Below are positions 23,062 through 31,300 of a stretch of 64,000 nt of DNA, in pieces. Source of the stretch: Treponema sp. OMZ 798 (lineage in GTDB: Bacteria; Spirochaetota; Spirochaetia; Treponematales; Treponemataceae); NCBI RefSeq assembly GCF_024181385.1, contig NZ_CP051305.1:868001-932000 (forward strand), written 5' to 3'. Below the pieces are notes generated by a model. It ran no database searches. It was not told the DNA's origin and saw only the letters and a program-made list of their open reading frames with translations. Position numbers and translations under genes: made by a program. Numbering within the stretch: position 1 is the stretch's first letter; every line of letters begins with the position of its first letter.

Positions 23062-23694
23062 TTATTTTTTGCCGCTCATCATAACACCGAGCATTGCATA
23101 ACCGGAACTTAAATCTTCTTTTTGGACTATAACCCCGGCGGGTACATTGATTTTGATGTTTGTAAAATTCCAAATTGCCTTGATACCGGCTTTTACAAGA
23201 GCATTTGCGGCTTCTTGGGCATATTTTGAAGGAACAGTCAAAACAGCGATTTCGGGTTTATATTCTTTAACTTTTTTTTCCAATTCATCCATTCCAAATA
23301 TGGGAAGTCCATGAATTTCTTTTCCTATTTTTCTTTTGTCGGAATCAAAGGCTGCGCAAATTTCAAGGCCGTGTTCTTTAAAATCTTGGTAGCCTGAAAG
23401 AGCCGTGCCTAAACTTCCGGCCCCTATTACAAAGGCTTTTTTTTCTTTATTCCATCCTAAAAATTTTTCGATAGCCGTTATTAGAAGTTTAACGGGATAA
23501 CCTTTTTTCGGTTTACCTACAATTCCGGTAATTGTCAAGTCCTTTCTTACCTGAATAGGCTCAAGTTCCAATTCTTCGGCAATGACTGTTCCAGATATGT
23601 ATTCCAGCTTATCAGCCTCAGCTTTTTTTATAAGTTGAAGATAAGAAGGCAGTCTCCGCACAGATGGAGCCGCCGGTACTTTTTGTTTTGTCAT
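23062..23694 (-). CDS. rex: Redox-sensing transcriptional repressor Rex
   Basis: 210 residues. N-terminal winged helix (residues 5-75: VRRLPSYLQLIKKAEAD...IQVRKDLTITG) and a Rossmann domain (AFVIGAGSLGTALSGY) that reads the NADH/NAD+ ratio, with a C-terminal swapped helix. In fermentative bacteria Rex represses alcohol dehydrogenase and Rnf-type genes when NADH is low; an iron alcohol dehydrogenase lies 2.1 kb away and rnfB at 37-38 kb, plausible targets by knowledge only. No clear TTGTGAA...TTCACAA operator was found near those genes by eye. Confidence 0.93.
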   Translation of the reverse strand: MTKQKVPAAPSVRRLPSYLQLIKKAEADKLEYISGTVIAEELELEPIQVRKDLTITGIVGKPKKGYPVKLLITAIEKFLGWNKEKKAFVIGAGSLGTALSGYQDFKEHGLEICAAFDSDKRKIGKEIHGLPIFGMDELEKKVKEYKPEIAVLTVPSKYAQEAANALVKAGIKAIWNFTNIKINVPAGVIVQKEDLSSGYAMLGVMMSGKK

Positions 23695-23729
23695 AGCATC
23701 CTTCTTAAAATAAAAGTATTTATACTATG

Positions 23730-23759
23730 ATATTACATTCAAATCCTTGTCAATGTCAA
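23730..23759 (-). promoter_or_regulatory. Possible promoter of rex
   Basis: On the minus strand TTGACA (23759-23754), 18-base spacer, TAATAT (23735-23730). The -10 match is only partial (4 of 6). Confidence 0.4.
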
Positions 23760-23779
23760 GATTGTTATGTTTTAGGATA

Positions 23780-23809
23780 TTGACCTTTACAGAAATAATT
23801 GATTATAAT
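23780..23809 (+). promoter_or_regulatory. Promoter of the small membrane protein pair
   Basis: TTGACC, 18 bases, TATAAT, followed by a GGAGGAAAAT ribosome site before the ATG at 23828. Confidence 0.65.
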
Positions 23810-23827
23810 ACGTTCACGGAGGAAAAT

Positions 23828-24280
23828 ATGAAAAGTGTATACAAGGCACGGCCTTACAGGGTATTTTTAAATCTTTTATTTGGATTGGGTGCAGCAATTT
23901 TTGTTACTGCAATAGCTTCTTTTTTTGTAAAAAGTACTGTTGCCGGTTTTTTATTGTTTATCGTTGTTTTTGCTGCTTACGTTTGGTTTATAATTATTAA
24001 TAATCTAATTACAATAGAACTTGACGGACGTACCCTGCTTATAAAAACAGGAAAAAAAACGGAGAAGTATGACATCGACAAAACTTCGATCCGTGCAGTT
24101 ACTAAAACTTCCAGAGGGGAAACAAGCTGCAAACTCTATCTTACAAAGGAAGGCGGAACTGAGGAGTTGGTAGATTGCGAGCTTATAGGCATCACTAAGT
24201 TTATGGAGCTTTTAGAAGAGCTCGGCTTGGGTGAAACTGTTGCAAAGTTAAATACAAGTCATCAAAAAGACCTTGAATAA
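23828..24280 (+). CDS. Small membrane protein, unknown, PH-like C-terminal part
   Basis: 150 residues from the ATG with GGAGGAAA upstream; an upstream in-frame ATG overlaps the promoter. Two membrane helices (about residues 17-55) are followed by a strand-rich cytosolic part with a conserved-looking LDGRTLLIKTGKKTEKYDI hairpin, as in bacterial PH-like domains. No family name. It is followed by a second small membrane protein gene. Confidence 0.6.
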   Translation: MKSVYKARPYRVFLNLLFGLGAAIFVTAIASFFVKSTVAGFLLFIVVFAAYVWFIIINNLITIELDGRTLLIKTGKKTEKYDIDKTSIRAVTKTSRGETSCKLYLTKEGGTEELVDCELIGITKFMELLEELGLGETVAKLNTSHQKDLE

Positions 24281-24290
24281 GGGGGCTATT

Positions 24291-24740
24291 ATGTCTGATT
24301 TTTTTAATAATTTAAATTCCAATTATGTGATAATCATAGCCGGCTTTTTCGCTGTGTATATAATAGGCGTAATCATTTATATGAATTTAAAAAAGCAAAA
24401 TACGGGTAAATGGCTCAAGGAAAACCCGAATGCGGTTAAAATTTATATAAACTATAATGCAAATATGGTTAAAATGTCCACCGACACTATAAGAATTCTT
24501 TCGGTTGACGGAGAAAAGCCTGTGTTTTTTACTGAAAAGCTAAAAAGCGGCTTTTATGTAAATCCCGGAACCCATGTGATTGAATCTACCTTTACTTTTT
24601 CAAGGCCGGGTGTTCTTCATAAGAACGTAAGCACAACCTATGGGCCGGTTAAACTGGAAGTTGAAGCTGAAGCTCTTAGAACCTATAATTATACATTTGA
24701 CAAGGAAGAAGAAAGTTATAAATTTGAAGTTATCAGCTAA
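24291..24740 (+). CDS. Small membrane protein, unknown, beta-rich C-terminal part
   Basis: 149 residues. I take the ATG behind AAGGGGG; an in-frame TTG six codons earlier (24273) is inside the upstream gene. One N-terminal membrane helix (about 10-31) then a beta-rich domain. Probably forms an operon with the gene before it. Function unknown. Confidence 0.55.
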   Translation: MSDFFNNLNSNYVIIIAGFFAVYIIGVIIYMNLKKQNTGKWLKENPNAVKIYINYNANMVKMSTDTIRILSVDGEKPVFFTEKLKSGFYVNPGTHVIESTFTFSRPGVLHKNVSTTYGPVKLEVEAEALRTYNYTFDKEEESYKFEVIS

Positions 24741-24813
24741 ATAAGCGCAAATTAGTTAAATAATCAAAGATAGGATGATTTTAAATTATCCTTAAAAAAA
24801 TGGGGCTTTAGTA

Positions 24814-24842
24814 TTGACAAGCTATCCATTTTGTAATATTAT
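24814..24842 (+). promoter_or_regulatory. Strong promoter of the basic small-protein gene
   Basis: TTGACA, 17-base spacer, TATTAT: near-consensus sigma70. AAGGAGA then precedes the ATG. This strength fits a highly expressed ribosomal-type product. Confidence 0.8.
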
Positions 24843-24875
24843 TGACCCTATACTATTTATTTAAGGAGAGCCGGA

Positions 24876-24968
24876 ATGCCTTGCGGAAAAAAACGAAAAC
24901 GAAAGAAGATGTCGACGCATAAACGAAAGAAGAAGCTTAGAAAGAATCGACATAAGAACAAGAAATAA
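24876..24968 (+). CDS. 30-residue basic protein, AURKAIP1/COX24-like
   Basis: Thirty residues, about two thirds Lys and Arg, beginning MPCGKKRKRKKM and containing STHKRKKKLRKNRHK. This is the pattern of the AURKAIP1/COX24 family, whose mitochondrial member is small-subunit ribosomal protein mS38; bacterial members are very short proteins thought to be ribosomal. A near-consensus promoter and an AAGGAG ribosome site precede it. It is far too short for ordinary gene finders. Function in bacteria is inference. Confidence 0.75.
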   Translation: MPCGKKRKRKKMSTHKRKKKLRKNRHKNKK

Positions 24969-25026
24969 ATTAGGAGTGTCTACCCCTAATTGTTCAAATA
25001 TCTATAGCTTTCGGTTAAACGGAAGG

Positions 25027-25055
25027 GGGGCTCAGTTTTGAAGCCCCTTTTTTTT
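25027..25055 (+). terminator. Intrinsic terminator before dxs
   Basis: GGGGCT/AGCCCC stem with a nine-base loop followed by eight T residues. It ends the small basic protein transcript and sits 19 bases before the dxs ATG, so dxs must depend on readthrough or an unseen promoter. Confidence 0.8.
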
Positions 25056-25073
25056 AGATTTCAGCGGAACAGA

Positions 25074-27035
25074 ATGACAAAGAAAACCTTATTAAGTAAA
25101 ATAAAAGGCCCCGAGGATATAAAGCTCCTTTCCTATGATGAACTTAAAGACCTCGCTGTAGAAATAAGAAAAGAAATTCTCACTGTAGTAGGACACAACG
25201 GCGGTCATCTTGCAAGCAATTTGGGGGTAATTGAGCTTACTCTTGCGATCCACAGGGTTTTTTCAAGTCCCCATGATGCAATTGTCTGGGATGTCGGTCA
25301 TCAGGCCTATACTCATAAGATGATAACAGGCAGACAAGCCCGCTTTTCTACCTTGCGCCTTTGGGAGGGTCTTTCAGGTTTTCCCAAGAGAGAGGAAAGC
25401 ATCCATGATGCCTTTAATACCGGCCATGCCTCAACTTCGATTTCTGCAGCCCTAGGCATTCTTGAAGGAAAAAGGCTGAACAAGGACAGCGGTAAGGTTA
25501 TAGCCGTTATAGGTGACGGCGCTATGACCGGCGGGATGGCCTTTGAAGCTCTTTCCAATGCCGGAGAACTAAAAAAAGATTTAATCGTTATAATCAACGA
25601 TAATAAAATGTCCATAAGCAAAAATACCGGAGCTTTCTCCGAGTACTTGAGCCGCCTTACCGTTCATGAGGGTTACCAGCGCTTTAAGTACCTTTTTGAC
25701 AAGGCTGTGGGTTCAATTCCCCTTGTAGGAAACAAACTTAATTCTATAATTTGGCGTTTAAAGCGGGGAATGAAGGGGATATTCTACAAGAACAACATCT
25801 TTGTGGATTTCGGTTTTGAATATGTAGGTCCCATAAACGGCCATAACATAAGGGAACTTGAAAAGGTTTTAAAAAACGTAAAAAAATTAAACAGTCCCGT
25901 TGTTATGCTTGTTGAAACTATAAAGGGCAAGGGCTATCCCTTGGCCGAAATAAATCCTTCGGCCTTCCACGGAATTGGCCCCTTTAACATTGCCGACGGA
26001 AAGGTAGAAAAAAACGATGCGATTACCTTTACTCAAGCCTTTGGAAAGTCCTTGGTAAAAGCTGCCGAAAAGAACCCTAAGATAGCTGCCATAACGGCAG
26101 CCATGGAATCGGGAACCGGTCTTTCTCTATTTCATAATAAATTTCCTGAAAGATTTTTTGATGTAGGTATTGCCGAGGGCCATGCCGTTACCTTTGCAGC
26201 AGGCCTGGCCTCTGCCGGGATGAAACCTGTTACGGCAATTTACAGTACCTTTTTACAGCGTGCAATAGATCAGGTTATACATGATACTTCAATACAAAAC
26301 TTGCCTGTAGTCTTTGCTATAGACCGAGCGGGCCCCGTTCCTGCTGACGGAGAAACCCATCAGGGGCTTTTTGACATAGCCTTGCTTCGCCCCATTCCCA
26401 ATATGACAATCCTTTGCCCTGCATCCGAAAAAGAGCTGGATCTAATGCTTTCTTGGTCCCTTATTCAGGATAACCCGATAGCAATAAGATATCCTAAGGC
26501 CGATTGTCCTAAAGAAATACCCGAATTTTCTCAAAGCATAGAAAAAGGGCGGGGTGTACTGATAAAGAATTCCGATAAGAGCCGCATTTTAATAGCTTGT
26601 ACCGGAGGGATGTACAATGAAGTTAAAGAGGCTTCTGCAATTCTTGCGCATAAGGGCTTGTTTACGGATATATATAATGTGAGATTTGCAAAGCCCATAG
26701 ACGAAAAATATTTTTTAAATATTACAAAAGATTATTCACACATTCTTTTTGTAGAAGACGGCATGAAGATAGGCAGCTTAAGCTCGCACTTGGAATCCCT
26801 TATTTTAAGGTCCCAAATTAACAAAGCCGGGCACCAAAGCAGTAAAACCGGATATCAAAATAAAAGAACCGAGGTGCTTGCCTTTGAAGATATGTTCTTC
26901 CCCCATGGAACCCGCTCCGAAATTTTTAAAGGAGCAGGTGTATCGGCAGAACACATTGTGCAGGCAGCAGAGCTGCTTCTTGCCGAAACTCATACCGCTT
27001 CGGCTTTGACCTCTGTTCCGGTAAAGGAGAATTAG
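25074..27035 (+). CDS. dxs: 1-Deoxy-D-xylulose-5-phosphate synthase
   Basis: 653 residues. Thiamine diphosphate enzyme that condenses pyruvate with glyceraldehyde 3-phosphate, the first step of the MEP isoprenoid pathway. Signatures: [32 protein letters not shown] (TPP/Mg site), [15 protein letters not shown], and the C-terminal transketolase domain. The start at 25074 is chosen because an in-frame TTG at 25038 falls inside the terminator. The gene is four bases from cdaA. Confidence 0.96.
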   Translation: MTKKTLLSKIKGPEDIKLLSYDELKDLAVEIRKEILTVVGHNGGHLASNLGVIELTLAIHRVFSSPHDAIVWDVGHQAYTHKMITGRQARFSTLRLWEGLSGFPKREESIHDAFNTGHASTSISAALGILEGKRLNKDSGKVIAVIGDGAMTGGMAFEALSNAGELKKDLIVIINDNKMSISKNTGAFSEYLSRLTVHEGYQRFKYLFDKAVGSIPLVGNKLNSIIWRLKRGMKGIFYKNNIFVDFGFEYVGPINGHNIRELEKVLKNVKKLNSPVVMLVETIKGKGYPLAEINPSAFHGIGPFNIADGKVEKNDAITFTQAFGKSLVKAAEKNPKIAAITAAMESGTGLSLFHNKFPERFFDVGIAEGHAVTFAAGLASAGMKPVTAIYSTFLQRAIDQVIHDTSIQNLPVVFAIDRAGPVPADGETHQGLFDIALLRPIPNMTILCPASEKELDLMLSWSLIQDNPIAIRYPKADCPKEIPEFSQSIEKGRGVLIKNSDKSRILIACTGGMYNEVKEASAILAHKGLFTDIYNVRFAKPIDEKYFLNITKDYSHILFVEDGMKIGSLSSHLESLILRSQINKAGHQSSKTGYQNKRTEVLAFEDMFFPHGTRSEIFKGAGVSAEHIVQAAELLLAETHTASALTSVPVKEN

Positions 27036-27038
27036 GAT

Positions 27039-27863
27039 ATGGAATTTATTAGAAACATTACGGCTTTTTATTCTTCATATCTAAGGCCTGTTTTTGATGT
27101 GCTTTTACTTGCTTTTTTGATGTACAAGGCCTACCAAATTTTATTAAAAACTCAGGCAATTCAGCTTATAAAGGGTGCAATGTCGATTTTGGTCATTTAT
27201 GCCGTTGCCATGATTTTTAAGCTTGAAACCCTTTTATGGATTTTAAATACCCTAGGTCCCGGCCTTGTTATAGGTGTCGCCATCGTATTCCAGCCGGAAC
27301 TTCGTAAAATATTTTTAAAGATAGGGCAGAGCAACTGGCTCAGAACCGGAAAGCACTCAAACCACAGTCATATAGATTCCGTTGTTACTGCTGCCGAAAT
27401 CTTATCCGACAAAAGGCGGGGAATGTTGGTAGTTTTTATGCGCCGGAATAATTTAAAGGATATTATCGATACGGGAACAAAACTTAATGCGGGGCTCTCA
27501 TCAAGTCTTCTGGTTACGATTTTCGGGCATGATACTCCTCTTCATGACGGAGCTGCAATTGTGCAAAACGGAATGGTAGTTTCAGCCGGCTGCTTCCTCC
27601 CCCTTTCGGAACAGCAGGATATAAGAAAGAGCTTTGGAACCCGTCACAGGGCGGCAATAGGTGTTTCCGAAGAAACTGATGCAGTAGTTCTTGTCGTATC
27701 CGAAGAAACGGGGGCCTTGAGCCTTGCCTATGATTCCCACCTTTATTACGATTTAAGTGCTGATGAAGTTGTAGCCCAGCTTGAGCAGCTTTTGGAAATA
27801 AAAAAATATTTTGCTCAAGAAGAATCTTTGGATTTAGCGGAGGCCTTACAAGATGAAAATTAA
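27039..27863 (+). CDS. cdaA: Diadenylate cyclase CdaA
   Basis: 274 residues. Three N-terminal membrane helices (about 15-90) then the DAC domain with HDGAAIV and RHRAAIGVSE, which make cyclic di-AMP from two ATP. In CdaA-type proteins activity is controlled by a membrane partner with YbbR domains; that gene follows with an 11-base overlap. No glmM lies nearby, unlike in Firmicutes. Confidence 0.95.
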   Translation: MEFIRNITAFYSSYLRPVFDVLLLAFLMYKAYQILLKTQAIQLIKGAMSILVIYAVAMIFKLETLLWILNTLGPGLVIGVAIVFQPELRKIFLKIGQSNWLRTGKHSNHSHIDSVVTAAEILSDKRRGMLVVFMRRNNLKDIIDTGTKLNAGLSSSLLVTIFGHDTPLHDGAAIVQNGMVVSAGCFLPLSEQQDIRKSFGTRHRAAIGVSEETDAVVLVVSEETGALSLAYDSHLYYDLSADEVVAQLEQLLEIKKYFAQEESLDLAEALQDEN

Positions 27864-28803
27864 AAAAATAATTGACCGCTTAGCGGAAAACTGGCTTGCA
27901 AAGGTTATAAGTTTTGCCCTTGCCATAGTTTTGGTGCAGTTATATAAGGGCAGCCTTTTAGAAAAAAAATACTTTTATGCTCCCCTCGTTATAGAAAATT
28001 CGGGAGAGTTGGTTCCGGCTGTAAATATTCCGAGGCTGGTAAAAATTTCGGTCTGGGGAGATTCTACCGTTATAGCCCCTATTCGGGAAGAACATATAAT
28101 GGCTTATATGGATTTGTCTGCAATCAGCAGTCCAGGAGAGTACCGCATTCCCATACAGGCTAAACTAAAGGGCTTGGCTTCAAGTATCAGTGATTTTGAA
28201 GTTGAAGTTGAACCTTCCGATATAAAGTTGACGCTTGAGGAAAGTTTATCTAAGAGGGTTAATGTCCGCTTAAATCTAGGCGGCGTTCCGGCAGAAAATT
28301 ATGAGGTTTATGAAAGAGACGTGGATCCTGCTACAGTAGAAATAAAGGGGCCTCACTCTGCCGTTTCGCAAATTGAAGAAATGCTGACAAACAGCGTACA
28401 AATAGATAACCGCAAAACAGGCTTTTCGGGCTATGTAGATGTGTTTGCCTCTAATCCCCTTGTTTCCGTAATAGGGACTTCCAGAATTGCCTATTCGATT
28501 AAGATACGCGAAATAGTAAGTTTACAAACTTATGAGGAAATAGCTCTTTATTTTGATAATCTAAACGAGAAATTTGAAGTTGTTTCGGATTCCGTTTTGG
28601 GAAGTATTACTGTAAGAGGTACTAAGACTGTTATTGCTTCATGGGTTCCGCCTGAAAATGTTTTGAGGGTAAACTGCAGCAATATAACGAAACCCGGTGT
28701 ATACAGCTTACCTGTTCAAGCCGTTATTCCCGGAAAGCTTTCTCTTATAGATGCAAACCCTAAAAACATTCAGTTTGAAGTCAGGACAAAGTCTTCCGAA
28801 TAA
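27853..28803 (+). CDS. cdaR: YbbR-domain protein, CdaR-like regulator of CdaA
   Basis: 316 residues. One N-terminal membrane helix (about 14-30) and three YbbR-type repeats extending outside the membrane (for example KISVWGDSTVIAPI and VEIKGPHSAVSQIEEM). YbbR proteins of this type bind CdaA and tune its activity. The start lies inside the end of cdaA, an arrangement that assures translation coupling. Confidence 0.9.
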   Translation: MKIKKIIDRLAENWLAKVISFALAIVLVQLYKGSLLEKKYFYAPLVIENSGELVPAVNIPRLVKISVWGDSTVIAPIREEHIMAYMDLSAISSPGEYRIPIQAKLKGLASSISDFEVEVEPSDIKLTLEESLSKRVNVRLNLGGVPAENYEVYERDVDPATVEIKGPHSAVSQIEEMLTNSVQIDNRKTGFSGYVDVFASNPLVSVIGTSRIAYSIKIREIVSLQTYEEIALYFDNLNEKFEVVSDSVLGSITVRGTKTVIASWVPPENVLRVNCSNITKPGVYSLPVQAVIPGKLSLIDANPKNIQFEVRTKSSE

Positions 28804-28806
28804 ACT

Positions 28807-29178
28807 ATGATACTCGGTCTCGGTATAGACATAGTTGAAGTTTCCCGCCTCGAAAAATGGCTGAGCAATAAAAAGCTCCTTGAAAGGTTTTTTTGCAAAG
28901 AAGAAATTGAATATGTGCTTTCGAAGGAAAATGGAGCAGCCCGTTCCCTGGCTGTCCGCTTTGCTGCAAAAGAAGCCTTAGGAAAAGCTCTTGGAACAGG
29001 CTTGGCCGGGATAGAGCTAAAAGATATAGCCGTTGCAAACGATAAGGCCGGAAGACCTTTTTTAAAACTTTCCGGCACCGCCCTTGACGCTTTAAACAAA
29101 AAAGGCGGGGAATCTTGTCATCTTTCATTAAGCCACGAAAAAACTACCGCCGCCGCCGTTGTCATAATAGAAGGTTAA
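28807..29178 (+). CDS. acpS: Holo-[acyl-carrier-protein] synthase
   Basis: 123 residues, usual AcpS length. GLGIDIVEVSRLEKW holds the Mg-binding Asp, and AVRFAAKEALGKAL the catalytic Glu/Lys segment. It transfers 4'-phosphopantetheine from CoA to ACP. It starts three bases after the cdaR stop without a Shine-Dalgarno site. Confidence 0.95.
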   Translation: MILGLGIDIVEVSRLEKWLSNKKLLERFFCKEEIEYVLSKENGAARSLAVRFAAKEALGKALGTGLAGIELKDIAVANDKAGRPFLKLSGTALDALNKKGGESCHLSLSHEKTTAAAVVIIEG

Positions 29179-29202
29179 ACTTTGCTCTTTATGGAACTTT
29201 GA

Positions 29203-29847
29203 TCAAAATTCCTTTTTCTCATATATTTTAATGCTCAAAAAAATCGAATAATAAATAGATAAAATAATTATTCCTGCAAAGACTACGGCCGGTGCAATCC
29301 CCTTAAGATTTATTATGTAATCGAAAGGTACACTTAAATTTTTTTTACTGACAAAATAAATAGTTAGACCATATAAAATGCCCTTTATAGTATTTGCTTT
29401 TTTGTTGTCAAAGTATTCCAAGGGAATAAATAAAACATTATATATAAATTGGCAAACTATAAAAATGATAAAAACTTCTTTAGGTATAGCTATAGGTCTT
29501 TTAAATGCGGCAGAAACCGTTATTTGCGATAAAACTGAAAGAAGCATTGCCGACATACCGAATAAAAAGATAATAAGGTATCGGCTGAGAACTATTTCTT
29601 TCCGGCTTACAGGCAAGGAATTTAATAAGATATCTTCACCGATTCTAAAGCCTTCTATTCTTTCAATTTTTGTAGCAGCAGAAAAAATATGCATAGATAC
29701 CACAAACGGAAAAAAGAATCCCAAAATACCGTATTTACTATTTCCCATAACCATAATGGGAGTTAGTATTATTATTGTGATAAGTATCACCATAAAAAAC
29801 TTATTTTCTCTTGTTTTTCTTATATGTGTTAAAATCAATTGTCTCAT
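29203..29847 (-). CDS. ABC transporter membrane subunit (ABC-2 like)
   Basis: 214 residues with about six membrane segments. The segment RIGEDILLNSLPVSRKEIVLSRY, between helices, is the usual ABC-2 permease loop (cf. YtrC/Bcr-type). It follows the ATPase gene in a three-gene operon. AGGAGA precedes the ATG. The cargo is unknown. Confidence 0.8.
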   Translation of the reverse strand: MRQLILTHIRKTRENKFFMVILITIIILTPIMVMGNSKYGILGFFFPFVVSMHIFSAATKIERIEGFRIGEDILLNSLPVSRKEIVLSRYLIIFLFGMSAMLLSVLSQITVSAAFKRPIAIPKEVFIIFIVCQFIYNVLFIPLEYFDNKKANTIKGILYGLTIYFVSKKNLSVPFDYIINLKGIAPAVVFAGIIILSIYYSIFLSIKIYEKKEF

Positions 29848-29887
29848 AAAATTTCTCCTAACTGTTTATCGAATCTCCTATAAAAAC

Positions 29888-30739
29888 TTAATTTGAAGCC
29901 TTTTCATAAAAAAACATGATGTCTTCTAAAGAAGGCTTTTCCATTATTAGGCTTGAAGGAAGACCTTGTTTTTCTTTTGTGAGGGCTTCAAAGCCTACTC
30001 CGGTTTTGCGTATTCCGATAAGCTTATTTTCTATTCCGTCTTTTAGCTCATCAAGACCTCCCTTTACTAACGAGTATTCCGAAAAAACATCGTCCTTTCT
30101 CTTTGAAAAAACTATTTCTCCGTTTTTGATAAAGGTGATGTAGTCTGCAATGCGCTCCAAATCGCTTGTAATATGTGTAGAAAAAAAGATGCTCGATTTT
30201 CCGTCGCTTATTACGTCATAAAAAATATCCAAAAGCTCCCGCCTTATAATCGGATCTAATCCGCTTGAAGGCTCGTCCATAATTATAAGCCTCGCATGAT
30301 GGGATAGGGCGACGGCAAGGGAGTACTTGGTTTTCATTCCCTTTGAAAGCTGCATTATTTTTTGATTTTCATCCAGCTTAAATTGAGAAAGATAATTTTT
30401 GTAAACCTCCCAATCCCAAGAGCCGTAAAATGGAGCGATAATCTTTGTCATGTCCCTTATCTTTAATTGCTCATAAAAACAAGGCTCATCATACACAAAG
30501 CCTATATCTTGTTTTATTGCGTTAAAGTTTTTTTCGGCCGGCTGTCCGAAAATTTCTATTTGCCCCGAATCTTTTTTGATTAGCTGCATGATGAGCTTAA
30601 TCGTTGTGGTTTTTCCGGCTCCGTTTGCTCCAATAAACCCCATCACCGTCCCTTTAGGGATTTGCAAGTTTATGTTTTTAATACTAAAAGTTTTATAATC
30701 CTTGTTTAAGTTTTTTATGTTTAAAATATAATCAATCAT
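29888..30739 (-). CDS. ABC transporter ATP-binding protein
   Basis: 283 residues. Walker A GANGAGKTT, signature LSKGMKTK, Walker B IIMDEPSSGLDP, and a C-terminal domain typical of CcmA/Ytr-type drug or peptide export ATPases. It is cotranscribed with the GntR-type repressor gene upstream and the permease gene downstream. Confidence 0.92.
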   Translation of the reverse strand: MIDYILNIKNLNKDYKTFSIKNINLQIPKGTVMGFIGANGAGKTTTIKLIMQLIKKDSGQIEIFGQPAEKNFNAIKQDIGFVYDEPCFYEQLKIRDMTKIIAPFYGSWDWEVYKNYLSQFKLDENQKIMQLSKGMKTKYSLAVALSHHARLIIMDEPSSGLDPIIRRELLDIFYDVISDGKSSIFFSTHITSDLERIADYITFIKNGEIVFSKRKDDVFSEYSLVKGGLDELKDGIENKLIGIRKTGVGFEALTKEKQGLPSSLIMEKPSLEDIMFFYEKASN

Positions 30740-30751
30740 AATTAATCCTAT

Positions 30752-31129
30752 TTAATCTTCATCAAAAAGAAGTTTTACAATTTGTAAAAATTCTTTTTCC
30801 GTTATCTTGAGCCTTTTGGCCTCATCGATGGCCTCGGCTATCTTTTCTTCAACTATGCTCCTTCCGGCTTCTTTAAGCCTTTCAGGATTTTGGTAGGCTA
30901 CAAAGGAGCCCTTTCCTTGAACCGAGTCTATAAAGCCGTCCCTTTCCAATTCATCGTAGGCCCTCTTGGTTGTGATAACCGAAATTTGTAAATCCTTTGC
31001 CAAGGTCCTTATGGAGGGGAGGGGAGCTCCCTCTTCTATTTCTCCGTTTAGGATTGCCTTTTTTATTGCCGAATATACTTGTTCGTATATAGGATCTTGG
31101 GATGAATTGGATATAATTATTTTTAGAAT
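30752..31129 (-). CDS. GntR-family (YtrA-type) repressor, apparently started at AUU
   Basis: 125 residues from an ATT codon eight bases after AAGGAGG. Alignment with YtrA-type regulators puts their start at the same point (IIISNSSQDPIYEQVYSAIK). The frame extends 22 codons further to an ATG at 31195, but that ATG lies inside the promoter, and no ATG, GTG or TTG occurs in frame from the ribosome site to the first conserved residues. The winged helix covers about residues 15-80 (LPSIRTLAKDLQISVITTKRAYDELE). It probably represses its own operon through the palindrome at 31167-31190. Confidence 0.8.
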   Translation of the reverse strand: MLKIIISNSSQDPIYEQVYSAIKKAILNGEIEEGAPLPSIRTLAKDLQISVITTKRAYDELERDGFIDSVQGKGSFVAYQNPERLKEAGRSIVEEKIAEAIDEAKRLKITEKEFLQIVKLLFDED

Positions 31130-31166
31130 TTCCTTTACCTCCTTAAAAAAATAGCGCTGCCTAATG

Positions 31167-31202
31167 TATATACAGTATATACTGTATATAAACACTTGTC
31201 AA
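31167..31202 (-). promoter_or_regulatory. Promoter and palindromic operator of the GntR/ABC operon
   Basis: On the minus strand TTGACA (31202-31197), 17 bases, TATACT (31179-31174). A perfect 24-bp palindrome at 31167-31190 (half-site TATATACAGTAT) covers the -10 box. This is where a YtrA-type dimer should bind. The start of the message falls near 31166. Confidence 0.85.
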
Positions 31203-31300
31203 GGCTAAAAAAGAAATTTTATAAAAATTCTTATTCCTAAAAGAAGTTAAGCCGTTTCCCTCTTCTCTTTTTCTTTAAATTTTGATACATTATACATAAT

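Noticed and set aside
25038..25073. N-terminal extension of dxs beginning at TTG 25038
   Set aside because: It would be translated from the terminator stem and its residues are unlike Dxs.
31130..31195. Longer GntR frame beginning with ATG at 31195
   Set aside because: That ATG lies between the -35 and -10 boxes of the operon promoter and so is not in the message; the added residues are not like any family member.
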